From positions 8,512-72,511 of the forward strand of contig JBDQOI010000011.1 in the NCBI GenBank assembly GCA_040261275.1: a DNA stretch of 64,000 bases. Direction: 5' to 3'. This document shows, one piece after another, positions 40,711 through 49,600 of the stretch (the first letter of the stretch is position 1; the number at the start of each line of letters is the position of its first letter). A model generated the notes under the pieces. It saw nothing but the letters and a program-made list of their open reading frames with translations, made no database searches and was not told the DNA's origin. The DNA comes from UBA8752 sp040261275. Lineage in GTDB: Bacteria > Bacteroidota > Bacteroidia > Flavobacteriales_D > Sanyastnellaceae. A program made the translations under genes and the position numbers.

Positions 40711-42224
40711 CAGGCAGCGCTTTCGGCGAGCATCTTCTCACCGGCCTCGATGACCTCGTCAATGTTGCCCTTCAGGTTGAAGGCCGCCTCGGGATACTGG
40801 TCGAGTTCCCCGTCGAGGATCATGTTGAAGCCCTTGATGGTGTCCTCGATGGAAACGAGTACACCCGGGATGCCCGTGAACTGCTCGGCCACGTGGAAAG
40901 GCTGCGAGAGGAAGCGCTGGACGCGGCGGGCGCGGTGCACCACCTGCTTGTCCTCCTCGCTGAGCTCGTCCATACCGAGAATCGCGATGATGTCCTGCAG
41001 CTCGACGTAACGCTGGAGGGTCTCCTTCACGCGCTCTGCCGTACTGTAGTGCTCATCCCCCACGATCTCCGGAGTGAGGATGCGGGACGTAGAGTCGAGC
41101 GGATCCACAGCGGGGTAGATACCCAGCGATGCGATCTTACGGGACAATACCGTCGTGGCATCGAGGTGGGCGAAGGTCGTAGCCGGAGCCGGGTCCGTGA
41201 GGTCGTCCGCAGGGACGTAGACCGCCTGCACCGAGGTAATGGACCCCTTCTTGGTGGAGGTGATGCGCTCCTGCATGGCACCCATCTCAGTAGCCAACGT
41301 GGGCTGGTATCCCACAGCCGAAGGCATACGGCCGAGGAGGGCGGACACCTCAGAACCGGCCTGGGTGAAGCGGAAGATGTTGTCGATGAAGAACAGGATG
41401 TCGCGACCGGCTCCCTCGCCCCCTCCATCGCGGAAGTACTCAGCTACGGAAAGACCGCTCAAGGCCACGCGGGCGCGGGCTCCTGGAGGCTCGTTCATCT
41501 GACCGAACACGAGCGTGGCCTGGCTGGTACCGAGCTGCTCCATGTCCACAGAGGAAAGGTCCCAACCGCCTTCTTCCATGCTCTTTTCAAAAGCCTCACC
41601 GTACTTGATGACGCCGGACTCGATCATCTCGCGGAGGAGGTCGTTTCCTTCACGTGTGCGCTCACCGACACCGGCAAACACGGACAGGCCTTCATGGCCC
41701 TTCGCGATGTTGTTGATGAGCTCCATGATGAGTACGGTCTTGCCCACACCGGCACCACCGAAGAGTCCAATCTTACCCCCCTTGGAGTAGGGCTCGATGA
41801 GGTCAATCACCTTGATTCCCGTCGTCAGGATTTCGGTACTCGTGCTCAACTCTTCAAACTTCGGAGCGGCCTGGTGGATCTCACGGGGACCATCACTGGC
41901 CACCTTACCGCCGTCGATGCCGTCGATGGCTTGACCGGTCACATTGAAAAGGCGGCCCTTGATCGCTTCACCGGTGGGCATACTCATGGCACGGCCCATG
42001 AGGCGCACAGCCATGCCGCGACGCAATCCTTCCGTTCCGTCCATGGCGATGGCGCGCACCGTGTCCTCACCGATGTGCTTTTGGCACTCCAAAACGAGGG
42101 GTACTTGACCTTCCCGCTCGACCTCCATGGCCTCGAGAATTTTGGGCAACGCCATGCCTGCGGGGAAACTGATGTCCACAACCGGACCGATGACTTGGGT
42201 GATGGAACCGACGTTCTGGCTCAT
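40710..42224 (-). CDS. atpD: ATP synthase F1 subunit beta
   Basis: A 504-residue catalytic subunit of the F1 ATPase. Seen: Walker A GGAGVGKTVLIMELINN, FAGVGERTREGNDLLREM, the Walker B region DILFFIDNIFRFTQAGSEVSALLGRMPSAVGYQPTL, and DPAPATTFAHLDATTVLSR. Length fits Bacteroidota AtpD. Only atpC accompanies it; the genes for the other subunits lie elsewhere, which is the usual split in this phylum. A -7 element and a leader hairpin lie upstream. The high use of preferred codons fits strong expression. Confidence 0.98.
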   Translation of the reverse strand: MSQNVGSITQVIGPVVDISFPAGMALPKILEAMEVEREGQVPLVLECQKHIGEDTVRAIAMDGTEGLRRGMAVRLMGRAMSMPTGEAIKGRLFNVTGQAIDGIDGGKVASDGPREIHQAAPKFEELSTSTEILTTGIKVIDLIEPYSKGGKIGLFGGAGVGKTVLIMELINNIAKGHEGLSVFAGVGERTREGNDLLREMIESGVIKYGEAFEKSMEEGGWDLSSVDMEQLGTSQATLVFGQMNEPPGARARVALSGLSVAEYFRDGGGEGAGRDILFFIDNIFRFTQAGSEVSALLGRMPSAVGYQPTLATEMGAMQERITSTKKGSITSVQAVYVPADDLTDPAPATTFAHLDATTVLSRKIASLGIYPAVDPLDSTSRILTPEIVGDEHYSTAERVKETLQRYVELQDIIAILGMDELSEEDKQVVHRARRVQRFLSQPFHVAEQFTGIPGVLVSIEDTIKGFNMILDGELDQYPEAAFNLKGNIDEVIEAGEKMLAESAA

Positions 42225-42249
42225 GGGAGCTGATTTTTTAAACGTAGTG

Positions 42250-42265
42250 GGGAGAGCGTTCTCCC
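42250..42265 (-). promoter_or_regulatory. hairpin in the atpDC 5' leader
   Basis: GGGAGA (42250-42255) pairs perfectly with TCTCCC (42260-42265) around a four-base loop. It lies between the presumed promoter and the atpD start, about 25 bases upstream of the ATG. It could stabilise the mRNA or regulate translation; without a T-run it is not a terminator. Confidence 0.4.
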
Positions 42266-42276
42266 TGATTTCGGCG

Positions 42277-42306
42277 CAAAATTAACCCAAACCGACCACC
42301 CATGAA
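42277..42306 (-). promoter_or_regulatory. promoter of atpD-atpC
   Basis: On the minus strand, TAATTTTG (42277-42284) matches TAnnTTTG exactly, and TTC (42304-42306) lies exactly 19 bases upstream in the -33 position, one mismatch from TTG. The predicted leader is about 45-50 bases. Confidence 0.55.
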
Positions 42307-42400
42307 CATCCCGATCCCACCAAGGGTCCGAACGAGTTTTCAACGCCCGTGAATTCACGTCCATTGGACGTTGCATGTCCTTGCGGAAACCGCCCAAAGC

Positions 42401-42408
42401 TACCTTCG
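42401..42408 (+). promoter_or_regulatory. TACCTTCG element before ribF
   Basis: It is one mismatch from TAnnTTTG, six bases before the GTG at 42415. Its position is consistent with the GTG start rather than the longer open frame beginning at 42349. Confidence 0.3.
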
Positions 42409-42414
42409 CATTAC

Positions 42415-43380
42415 GTGCAGATCCACACAGGACTTCCCCATTTTGCACCGGACCGGAAACGCGTCGTGACCACCGGCACTTTTGACGGTGTGCATCTCGG
42501 GCATCGGGCCCTGCTCAATTGGATGGTCCAAGAAGCCCAGTCCCAAGAAGCAGAGACGGTGGTCCTCACCTTCGATCCGCACCCCCGCTCCGTGCTTTTC
42601 GGTGAAGATTCCGGGTTGCAATTGCTCCAAACCCTGAACCAAAGGGCCGCCTGCCTCGCATCCACTGGACTGGACCACTTGGTGATCCAGCCCTTCGACA
42701 TTGCCTTTTCCCGCCTGAGACCAGAAGAGTTCGTGCGCGATGTGTTGGTGCGCGGCATGGGAACCACCACCATCGCAGTGGGACATGACCACCGATTCGG
42801 CGCCGGACGCGAAGGCGATGTGGACCTTCTCCGAAACTGCGGTGAGTCCTATGGTTTCGATGTGGTACATATTCCGGCCCACATCGAAGGTGAGCTCACC
42901 GTTTCCAGCACCAAGGTCCGCCAGCGCATTCAGGACGGAAACATGGATGAGGCTGCACGCTTATTGGGTCGGACACATGCCTGGCGCGGAAAAGTGGTGG
43001 AAGGAGAAGGAAGGGGCAGGAAACTCGGCTTCCGCACTGCCAATCTCGCGGCCATAGAGCCCCTGCAGTTGCTTCCTCCCACCGGAGTTTACGCTGCGCG
43101 GTTCCATCTTCTCGACCCCCAGGGATTCACCGTCGTAAAACCCGGTTGGTCTGCCATGGTGCACATCGGCCCCCGGCCCACTTTCGAAGACGAGTCGGGA
43201 CCCTCCACCATAGAAGCTCACCTTTTCGATGCAGATGATCCTCATCTGTACGGCTCTTCCGTCGAATTGTCTTTCGTTGAGCGGATTCGGGACATCCAGA
43301 AATTCGATGGTCCCGCTGACCTTGTCGCACAATTGGAAGCCGACACCCTCGCGGCCAAACGCGCATTGGGATACGTTTAA
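42415..43380 (+). CDS. ribF: bifunctional riboflavin kinase / FAD synthetase
   Basis: A 321-residue enzyme that phosphorylates riboflavin to FMN and adenylates FMN to FAD. The N-terminal nucleotidyltransferase domain has VVTTGTFDGVHLGHRALLNW (about 16-35) and VGHDHRFGAGREGDVDLL; SSTKVRQRIQDGNMDEAARLLGR ends this domain. The C-terminal kinase domain has RGRKLGFRTANLAAIEP, TGVYAARF and the final SFVERIRDIQKFDGPADLVAQLEADTLAAKRAL. An open frame starts at a GTG at 42349, but GTG 42415 puts the TGTFDGVH motif at the usual distance from the N-terminus. Confidence 0.93.
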   Translation: MQIHTGLPHFAPDRKRVVTTGTFDGVHLGHRALLNWMVQEAQSQEAETVVLTFDPHPRSVLFGEDSGLQLLQTLNQRAACLASTGLDHLVIQPFDIAFSRLRPEEFVRDVLVRGMGTTTIAVGHDHRFGAGREGDVDLLRNCGESYGFDVVHIPAHIEGELTVSSTKVRQRIQDGNMDEAARLLGRTHAWRGKVVEGEGRGRKLGFRTANLAAIEPLQLLPPTGVYAARFHLLDPQGFTVVKPGWSAMVHIGPRPTFEDESGPSTIEAHLFDADDPHLYGSSVELSFVERIRDIQKFDGPADLVAQLEADTLAAKRALGYV

Positions 43381-43384
43381 AACC

Positions 43385-44023
43385 ATGGACAACGTTTCCC
43401 ATAAGATGCGCGGACTTCGGGCCTTCACATTACCAGCTATGGCCGCACTGTGGCCGCTTCTGGTGAGCATTCCCATGGCGGCCCAGGACACGCCGGATTG
43501 GGACACTGCGCAAGTGTGGACAGACTTCGAAGCCGCACTGCAAAGGCCGGAACTGGTCCTAAGACTCGACCTGACGAAGCAAAAATGGAAGACCGTCGAT
43601 CATCGGCTCCGCAGGTTCAGGCAACTACGGGAGCTGGTACTCGACCGCAACAAGCTGGATTCACTGCCCCCTTGGATGGGTGAGTTTGTGGAACTCGAAC
43701 GATTGAGCATAAAGAGCAATCAACTGGATGAATTCCCTCCCCAATTGCTTTCCCTGCGCGACCTGCGCGACCTCAACTTGGCGGACAACCTCATCCCCGG
43801 CATTCCCGAGGACATCGATGCCCTGTCCCACTTGGAGCGCCTCATCCTCTGGTCCAACGTCATCGGACACTTTCCGCCATCCCTCAGCCACCTCGATGAC
43901 TTGATCGAATTGGACCTGCTGCACAACGAGATGTCGAAGGATGAGCAGACCTGGGTAAAGGAACTTCTTCCGGGAAGGACCATCCACCTGAGCCCTCCTT
44001 GCCAATGCGACTTCGACGATTGA
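43385..44023 (+). CDS. secreted leucine-rich-repeat protein
   Basis: A 212-residue protein with an N-terminal signal (hydrophobic FTLPAMAALWPLLVSIPMAAQ). It contains about five leucine-rich repeats of roughly 23 residues with the LxxLxLxxNxLxxLP pattern: LRELVLDRNKLDSLPPWM, LERLSIKSNQLDEFPPQL, LRDLNLADNLIPGIPEDI, LERLILWSNVIGHFPPSL, IELDLLHNEMSKDEQ. The repeat domain runs from about 75 to 195. Such LRR proteins in Bacteroidota are envelope proteins of unknown partner. The C-terminus (HLSPPCQCDFDD) carries two Cys. Its stop overlaps the downstream kinase gene by 19 bases. Confidence 0.85.
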   Translation: MDNVSHKMRGLRAFTLPAMAALWPLLVSIPMAAQDTPDWDTAQVWTDFEAALQRPELVLRLDLTKQKWKTVDHRLRRFRQLRELVLDRNKLDSLPPWMGEFVELERLSIKSNQLDEFPPQLLSLRDLRDLNLADNLIPGIPEDIDALSHLERLILWSNVIGHFPPSLSHLDDLIELDLLHNEMSKDEQTWVKELLPGRTIHLSPPCQCDFDD

Positions 44024-44550
44024 ACCGTCCCCTGGTCGTTGTACTCACGGGGGTGGAGAACGCGGGCAAGACCACCATTGGCGAACTGCTGTCCCTTCGC
44101 ATGAAATGGCCTTTGATCCCCGAAGCCGCGCGTACAGATGCCCCCGTACTGGCGGGTAAGACGACCCTTGAAGACTTGCAACGGCTTCAGGACCAATTCA
44201 TTGATGACGTGGAGGACCATCGCCGGCAGGCTGCTTCAGACGTACTCCTCTGCGACACAGGCGGGTTGGTTCTGGACATCTGGGCAAGCGAAGTCTTCGG
44301 ACAAGGACTGGCACGAACCGAAGAGGCAATGGCACTCATGGACCTGCATCTTCTCTTCCACACCCAGTCCGAATGGCACCCCGACCCCCTTCGCACCCTG
44401 CCCCGACTTGAAGATCGGCTCGCCCTCCAAGAACGATATCGAAAGCGCCTCAAGGAGAGCAAATGTGCCTTCGAGGAAGTCTGGATGACCTTCGGGGCAG
44501 AGCGCTACCAGCGGGCACGGGACCTCATCCTGGCACATGGCACCCCATGA
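44005..44550 (+). CDS. NadR-like P-loop kinase, probable ribosylnicotinamide kinase
   Basis: This 181-residue protein has Walker A GVENAGKTT (16-24), a conserved acidic-aromatic segment LLCDTGGLVLDIWASEVFG (about 75-93), and a C-terminal region with RLALQERYRKRLKESKCAFEEVW, all resembling the C-terminal kinase domain of NadR. That domain phosphorylates nicotinamide riboside to NMN. There is no NMN adenylyltransferase or DNA-binding domain. The gene for PnuC, the nicotinamide riboside importer, overlaps its stop (ATGA), so uptake and trapping of the substrate are probably coupled. Start ATG 44005 lies within the LRR gene. An alternative is another AAA_28 nucleoside kinase. Confidence 0.8.
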   Translation: MRLRRLNRPLVVVLTGVENAGKTTIGELLSLRMKWPLIPEAARTDAPVLAGKTTLEDLQRLQDQFIDDVEDHRRQAASDVLLCDTGGLVLDIWASEVFGQGLARTEEAMALMDLHLLFHTQSEWHPDPLRTLPRLEDRLALQERYRKRLKESKCAFEEVWMTFGAERYQRARDLILAHGTP

Positions 44551-45104
44551 AGGACAGCATCCCACTTCCTGCCGAACGAAGGACCGAAGCCATTGCGGTG
44601 GTCTTGAGCTTGGCATACACCTGGGGATATCTGCAGGGTTGGACACCTTGGTGTTTCGCTCCTGCAGCCGCGGGGGCAGGTCTGCTCTGCTGGCTCTGCT
44701 GGCGCCGCAACATTCTGGCTGAAGCCGCGCTACAGGGGTTTTATGTGGCCTTTGCAGGCTATGGCGCCTGGTTGTCCTCCGGCGATCAGGATTGGACGCC
44801 CCAATCACAGCCCTGGCCCTGGCATGTCATGGCCATCGGCATCACGTCCCTTCTGACCCTCGCCACCGCATGGGCGCTGAAAAGATTCACCCGAAGCGCC
44901 CTGCCCTTGCCCGACGCATTCACCACCGTCTTCAGCCTCTGGGCGACATGGCTCATGGTCCAGAACCACCATGCGAATTGGGCCTACTGGATCGTCATCG
45001 ACGCGGTGGCCATCTTCCTGTACGCAAAGCGCGGCCTTCCTTTCGGGGCCGCGCTCTACGCCATCTATTTGGTGATGGCCTTGATGGGATGGTTCGGGTG
45101 GTAA
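44547..45104 (+). CDS. pnuC: PnuC-family nicotinamide riboside transporter
   Basis: A 185-residue inner-membrane protein with about seven hydrophobic segments. Family marks: YTWGYLQGWTPWCFAPAAAGAG, then LQGFYVAFAGYGAWLSSG, FSLWATWLMVQNHHANWAYWIVIDAVAIF and YAKRGLPFGAALYAIYLVMALMGW. The NWAYW segment and the surrounding aromatic residues correspond to the PnuC substrate site. PnuC transports nicotinamide riboside by facilitated diffusion driven by intracellular phosphorylation, which the preceding kinase would provide. PnuT-type thiamine transporters are close relatives and cannot be excluded by eye. Confidence 0.85.
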   Translation: MKDSIPLPAERRTEAIAVVLSLAYTWGYLQGWTPWCFAPAAAGAGLLCWLCWRRNILAEAALQGFYVAFAGYGAWLSSGDQDWTPQSQPWPWHVMAIGITSLLTLATAWALKRFTRSALPLPDAFTTVFSLWATWLMVQNHHANWAYWIVIDAVAIFLYAKRGLPFGAALYAIYLVMALMGWFGW

Positions 45105-45114
45105 TTCCTTCGCC

Positions 45115-45822
45115 TCAGCGAATGATGAATTTCACCGGAATGGTGTACTGAACGCTCACAGGCTTGCCCTGCTGGCGTCCGGGCTCAAAATCGGGTAACG
45201 AGCTTACGACACGCAAAGCCTCCTCGTCCAACCGGGGATCGACCGGACGCAACACCCGGCTGTCCCGCACTTTTCCGTCCTTGCCGACGACAAAATAGAC
45301 GAAGACCGTACCCTGGATGCCCGCATCCTTGGCAATGGGCGGATACTTCGTGTTCGAGCTCACGTACCGGATGATCTCAAGCTGAGTGCACTGGTCCCGC
45401 TCCGGACCGGTCTTGCTCTTGCACGGACCGAATCCCGGCATATCCTCAACAATCATGAAGGGAATGTCCTCCTCGACCACTTCTTCCTCCTCGACCTCGA
45501 TGATCTCGATTTCGGTGTCCTCATCGATTTCAATGTCCTCGATGACCAGTTCCTCTTCGATTTCCTCCTCGTCATCCACGATTTCAATCACCGTCGTTTG
45601 CTGGGGAGGCGGTGGCGGTGGCGGTGGCGGGATGACGTTGACCGGAATGACCTCGTCCTCGAGGAGATCGACCTCAAAGTCGAGGGCCCGGATGATGTTC
45701 ACGTCGTAACTGGTCCAGGCCAAGGCGGCGAGAAGCAGGGAGAGCACCGAAACGAATCCGATGGACCTCCAGGTGCCCCTCTTGTTCTCGAGGTCGGCTT
45801 GGGGTGTTTTGCGTGGCTGCAT
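45115..45822 (-). CDS. tonB: TonB energy transducer with acidic linker
   Basis: A 235-residue TonB protein. One N-terminal membrane anchor (about 21-40), a proline run (PPPPPPPPP, about 66-74), a long linker rich in Glu/Asp/Ile/Val (about 78-125), then two Cys (in CKSK and QCTQLE) and a C-terminal TonB domain (NTKYPPIAKDAGIQGTVFVYFVVGKDGKV to IPVKFIIR). TonB transfers proton-motive energy from ExbBD to outer-membrane receptors. The acidic linker is typical of Bacteroidota rather than the Pro-Lys type of enterics. No ExbB/ExbD genes are adjacent. Convergent with pnuC. Confidence 0.93.
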   Translation of the reverse strand: MQPRKTPQADLENKRGTWRSIGFVSVLSLLLAALAWTSYDVNIIRALDFEVDLLEDEVIPVNVIPPPPPPPPPQQTTVIEIVDDEEEIEEELVIEDIEIDEDTEIEIIEVEEEEVVEEDIPFMIVEDMPGFGPCKSKTGPERDQCTQLEIIRYVSSNTKYPPIAKDAGIQGTVFVYFVVGKDGKVRDSRVLRPVDPRLDEEALRVVSSLPDFEPGRQQGKPVSVQYTIPVKFIIR

Positions 45823-45838
45823 GGATGAAGTGTTGCTG

Positions 45839-45860
45839 GGCCTTCCCTTTTGGGAGGGCC
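45839..45860. repeat. hairpin between tonB and vanZ
   Basis: GGCCTTCCC (45839-45847) pairs with GGGAGGGCC (45852-45860) with one T-G wobble around TTTT. It lies in the 45-base gap between vanZ and tonB, so it may terminate or attenuate the upstream transcript or protect the tonB leader. No T-run follows on the minus strand, so it is not a classical terminator. Confidence 0.4.
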
Positions 45861-45867
45861 AAATTAA

Positions 45868-46299
45868 TCAATGGGGTCGCTTACCCACAGGCCACATCAA
45901 ATACAATGCCCGAAATGCGAGTCCAGCCAGCGTGAGCCCCATGAAATCGGCGAGCAGATCCCATGGATCGCTGCCCCGCTCGGGAAAAACGAGCCCTTGC
46001 GCCCCCTCCAGGATCAGGGCGAGCAACATCCCACCACCGATGACCCACCACCAAGCTTGACGACACGCCCAACCTCCGTCACGTCCCTTTCGCAAGGCAA
46101 TGAGGGCCGACAAGCCGAACATGCAGAAAAGTGCCATGTGCAACAGGATGTCCAACCGCCAATTCATCCACCAATCGTGGGCCCCGAGCTCGCCGCCGGG
46201 CATGGCGTGTAGGGCCACAACGGCCAAACCCATCCAAAGTGCGGGCTGGAGCCGACGCCATCGGCCCTGTCCTCGCGCCTCAGCCGACTTCCGCGGCAT
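45868..46299 (-). CDS. VanZ-like family membrane protein
   Basis: This 143-residue protein has about four hydrophobic segments (about 18-32, 47-67, 82-99 and 118-134). The pattern LDILLHMALFCMFGLSALIAL, then a second part GGGMLLALILEGAQGLVFPERGSDPWDLLADFMG is typical of VanZ-like proteins, whose role is unclear. It is often found beside gcvH in Flavobacteriia. It overlaps gcvH by 20 bases on the same strand, so the pair is co-translated. Confidence 0.82.
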   Translation of the reverse strand: MPRKSAEARGQGRWRRLQPALWMGLAVVALHAMPGGELGAHDWWMNWRLDILLHMALFCMFGLSALIALRKGRDGGWACRQAWWWVIGGGMLLALILEGAQGLVFPERGSDPWDLLADFMGLTLAGLAFRALYLMWPVGKRPH

Positions 46300-46657
46300 A
46301 GGCCTCGGCCGTCATCAAATGATCCAGTTCCGGCGCACTGTCCAGCTTGATCTTGATGATCCAACCCGCGCCATAAGGGTCCTCATTGATCAGGGCGGGG
46401 TTGTCCTCCAGTTCCGCATTCAACTCCGCCACCGTTCCGGCCACGGGCATGAACATATCGCTGACCGTCTTGACAGCCTCAATGGTACCGAATACGGCAT
46501 CCACATCGAGTTCCTCGTCTTCGGTCTCGACTTCGACAAATACAATGTCGCCCAATTCCGACTGGGCGAAATCGGTAATGCCCACGGTGGCCACGTCTCC
46601 CTCGACGCGCACCCATTCGTGGTCCTTGGAATAGCGAAGGTCCTGGGGGATGTTCAT
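46280..46657 (-). CDS. gcvH: glycine cleavage system H protein
   Basis: A 125-residue lipoyl carrier that shuttles the aminomethyl group between P, T and L proteins. Seen: RYSKDHEWVRVEGDVATVGITDFAQSELGDIVFVE and the lipoylation motif GTIEAVKTVSDMFMPVAG with the target Lys in AVKT. C-terminal NPALINEDPYGAGWIIKI is conserved. ATG 46657 (MNIPQDLRYSK) is the natural start, rather than the upstream GTG/TTG frame to 46666. The other gcv genes are not here. The gene is next to sprA, an arrangement seen in related genomes as I recall. Confidence 0.96.
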   Translation of the reverse strand: MNIPQDLRYSKDHEWVRVEGDVATVGITDFAQSELGDIVFVEVETEDEELDVDAVFGTIEAVKTVSDMFMPVAGTVAELNAELEDNPALINEDPYGAGWIIKIKLDSAPELDHLMTAEAYAAEVG

Positions 46658-46697
46658 GGGGTGCAATGTAGCGCAGGCGACCTATGCACCGCCCGAA

Positions 46698-49600
46698 TTA
46701 TTGCGTGAGGTTGAAGCGCAACGCGATGCCGCTCTTGACGTTCGTCGTGGCGAAACTCGTAGACACTTTCGGGCGCGTCAATTGCTCGTCGAAGAAGGCC
46801 TGCAGGATGAGCTTACGGGACACCTCCAGGTCTGCGCTGAACTTGATGCTGGCCACCTTCTGGCCCGCCGTCACTTGGTTCTCCCGACTGTCTCCGCCAA
46901 CTACACCACCCTGCACTGCCGCCAGCGGATCGAGCTTGCGGATGATGGTTGCGTTGTCGCGCACGGTGATGTCCAGGCGCAGCACCACATCGGTCTCCTT
47001 GAGCATCTGGATCGGCAGCTTGCCCCGCGTGCGCAGGAACGGGTTCGGAACGTTGGCGATCCGGTATCCTGTGCCGATGACCAAGGCGCTGCTCTTGGTC
47101 TCCGTGATCTGGTTGTTCGTCAGGCCGAAGTTGATGGTGCGGTCACGGCGCATCTCCACCTTGATTTGCGGCTCGTTCTTGCCCTTCGCCTTCAGGGTCA
47201 TGTCGACTCCGATGAGGGGCGACATCTGCTCAGAAATGGTGACCTGGTTGTACTGGCGTTCGTTGATCCAATTGCCCACCACGTCACTCTCCGAAGGCAG
47301 ACCCAGGTCATTCTGATCGAAACTCAAGTTCGTGACATAGGAGGTGGTCATGGTCGACCGATAGCTGTGGTTCAAAGTGAAGCGCTTGACGCGGTTCTTG
47401 AGCAGGTTGCCCTTGGAAAGACCATCGTAGCTCACCCGCCAGTTCGGAGCAAGCGCGGTCTTGAAGGGGTCGAGGGCAACATTGTTCGTCTCTTCACCGG
47501 TGTAGGCCGCGATGAACGCGGGGATGGTCACCGCCGGGTTGGTGGGACCCCAACCCGAGTAGTAGCCCGTAGGCTCGCTGTCCGGCAGGTTGTAGTTCGC
47601 GGCATTCAATCGCTCGCTCATGTCGAGGCGGTTCAGCTTGAACTGACGCCACGTCTCGCTGTCAAACGTCTCGTCATCTTCTACGAACGCCGTTCCCCAA
47701 GTCATAATGGTGGACGTGAAGTTGCCGCCGTCCTGGGGCGACTCGAACTGCCAGTCCCCGAGGGCTTCATCAAAACGGAAAAAGCTCTGCTGGTTGCGGC
47801 TTTCGGTGCGGCTCGCATCCAAATCGATCTTCAGGTCATCGATCGGCTCCAACTGCGCCCGCAGGTTGAGGTTGGAGGTGTAGTTCTCCTGGTAGGTCTG
47901 GTTCTGATAGGGGCTCGCAGAAAGCCAGCCATTGTTCGCAGCTTCCACAGCATAGTCTCCCGTGCGGTTGCCCTGCAGGTCGGTGTTCTGATGGCCCAAC
48001 AGGAAGGGAAGGCCCGGTGACTCGAACGCATCATCGAAACCGGCATAGCGCGCCTTGCGGTTTACGGCGAGGCCCGGAAGGAGCAATCCCTCGTTTCGGG
48101 AATAGCTGACGTTCAGGCTCTTCACCGACATCATGGCCTTCAGCACAAAGGAGAGGGGGTCGATGTACAACGGTGGCTTCTCGTCGTCTTCATAGTTGCC
48201 GAAACCATCGCGGTCCTCGTTCTCAATCTCTTTCCGCTTCTTCTCCTTCTCTTTTTCCCAATCCCTCTTCCGCTTTCCAGAACTGATGTCCTTCAGCATG
48301 GGCACTTTGTCGTACAGGGTCTTGAGGCTAGCCTGAGCGTTGAGCTGGATGTTGCGGCTGTTCTGAATCGTATGGCCCAAGCTGTCCTGCGAGAAGGGAG
48401 CGCGATCCCAACGGTAAGTGCTCTGGTATCGAACGTCCGCGGAAGTGAAGTCCAGGAGCGGGAATTTGTCCAGTGGTAACTTGTAACTCGCGGAGACATT
48501 GTGGTCATAGGTGGTGACCTCGCCAAAATTCTGGATGTTGGTCAACACGGTATCCCGGTAGCGCGCGTATCCCTCGGCGTCATTCCTGTCGATGACCCCC
48601 GTGGGTTCCCCAATCAGGGCCGTCGCCCTTCCATTGTAATCCAACCGCAGGCTCTTGGTCAAGTCCCACTTGACCACGTAGTCGCGGTTCCAGTTCCACT
48701 GCTTGAGAACCTGTGTATTAACAAGCACTGCCGTTTCAATGCCCAAGAGGTCGGCCGTATTGTTCCGAATGCGATTGGCCTCGTAGGTCTTGTCCATGGA
48801 CATGTTGACCGACACCTGCTTCAGACCGGTGTAGAAATTGAAATCGGTCAGCCAACGAATGGCCTTTCCCCTGCCCATCCAGGCAAAAGGCTTCACTTCC
48901 TTCGGGCGGTTCGTAAAATCATATCGGATTCCGCCGCGGTAATTCCTGCGCAGGTTGAACTCCGTGTTGATGTCCCGCTGGTAGTTTTCAGTGTAGGCGA
49001 AATTGGCGCTCAGGTTTCCCGGGTCCAGGAAGGCCAATATTCCTCCGGAATTCTGTCCGCCTGCCCCTCCGCGCGAGGGACGGCCTGCAGCCCCCCGTTG
49101 TGCCGCCATTTCCCTTTCCTTGGTGACATCATCTGCTCCGGCCATGCGCCGCTCGGCCTCCTTGGCCCCATCCTCGTCGGATTTGCGTCCCTTCTTGCCC
49201 TTTTTGTCTTTTCCCCGACCCCCGATCTGCGGGTCGATCTTGATGTTCGAGAAATTGATGCTCCGGATGCGGTTGATCTGCTGTGACTTTTTCTGCCGCT
49301 CCGTGGACAAGCCTGCATCGGCGATCTCCACGTCGGGAGACAACGGATCGAACTGCGGCGTGGACACCGTCTCACTGTACCCGAGGTACATGGGCAATTG
49401 AACCCCGAGGAAATCGGGCAGGAATTTGCCCAACTGCAGGGTCGTATTGGCATCGACACCCTGTATGGTCTCACGTTGCCTTTCCTGAACCCGCTGCTCG
49501 AGTCCGCCCCATCCCGGGGTCGACATATTCGCCGCCACGCTCAGGTTGCCCAAATCGCTCAGGGTCGCCTGCATCTGTGCGGTGGCGGCCCATCCGCCTT

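Noticed and set aside
40893..42233. Plus-strand open frame of 446 codons across atpD
   Set aside because: Antisense shadow of a highly conserved gene.
45386..45709. Ser/Thr- and Gly-rich open frame opposite tonB
   Set aside because: It is the complement of the acidic and proline-rich TonB linker codons, not a gene.
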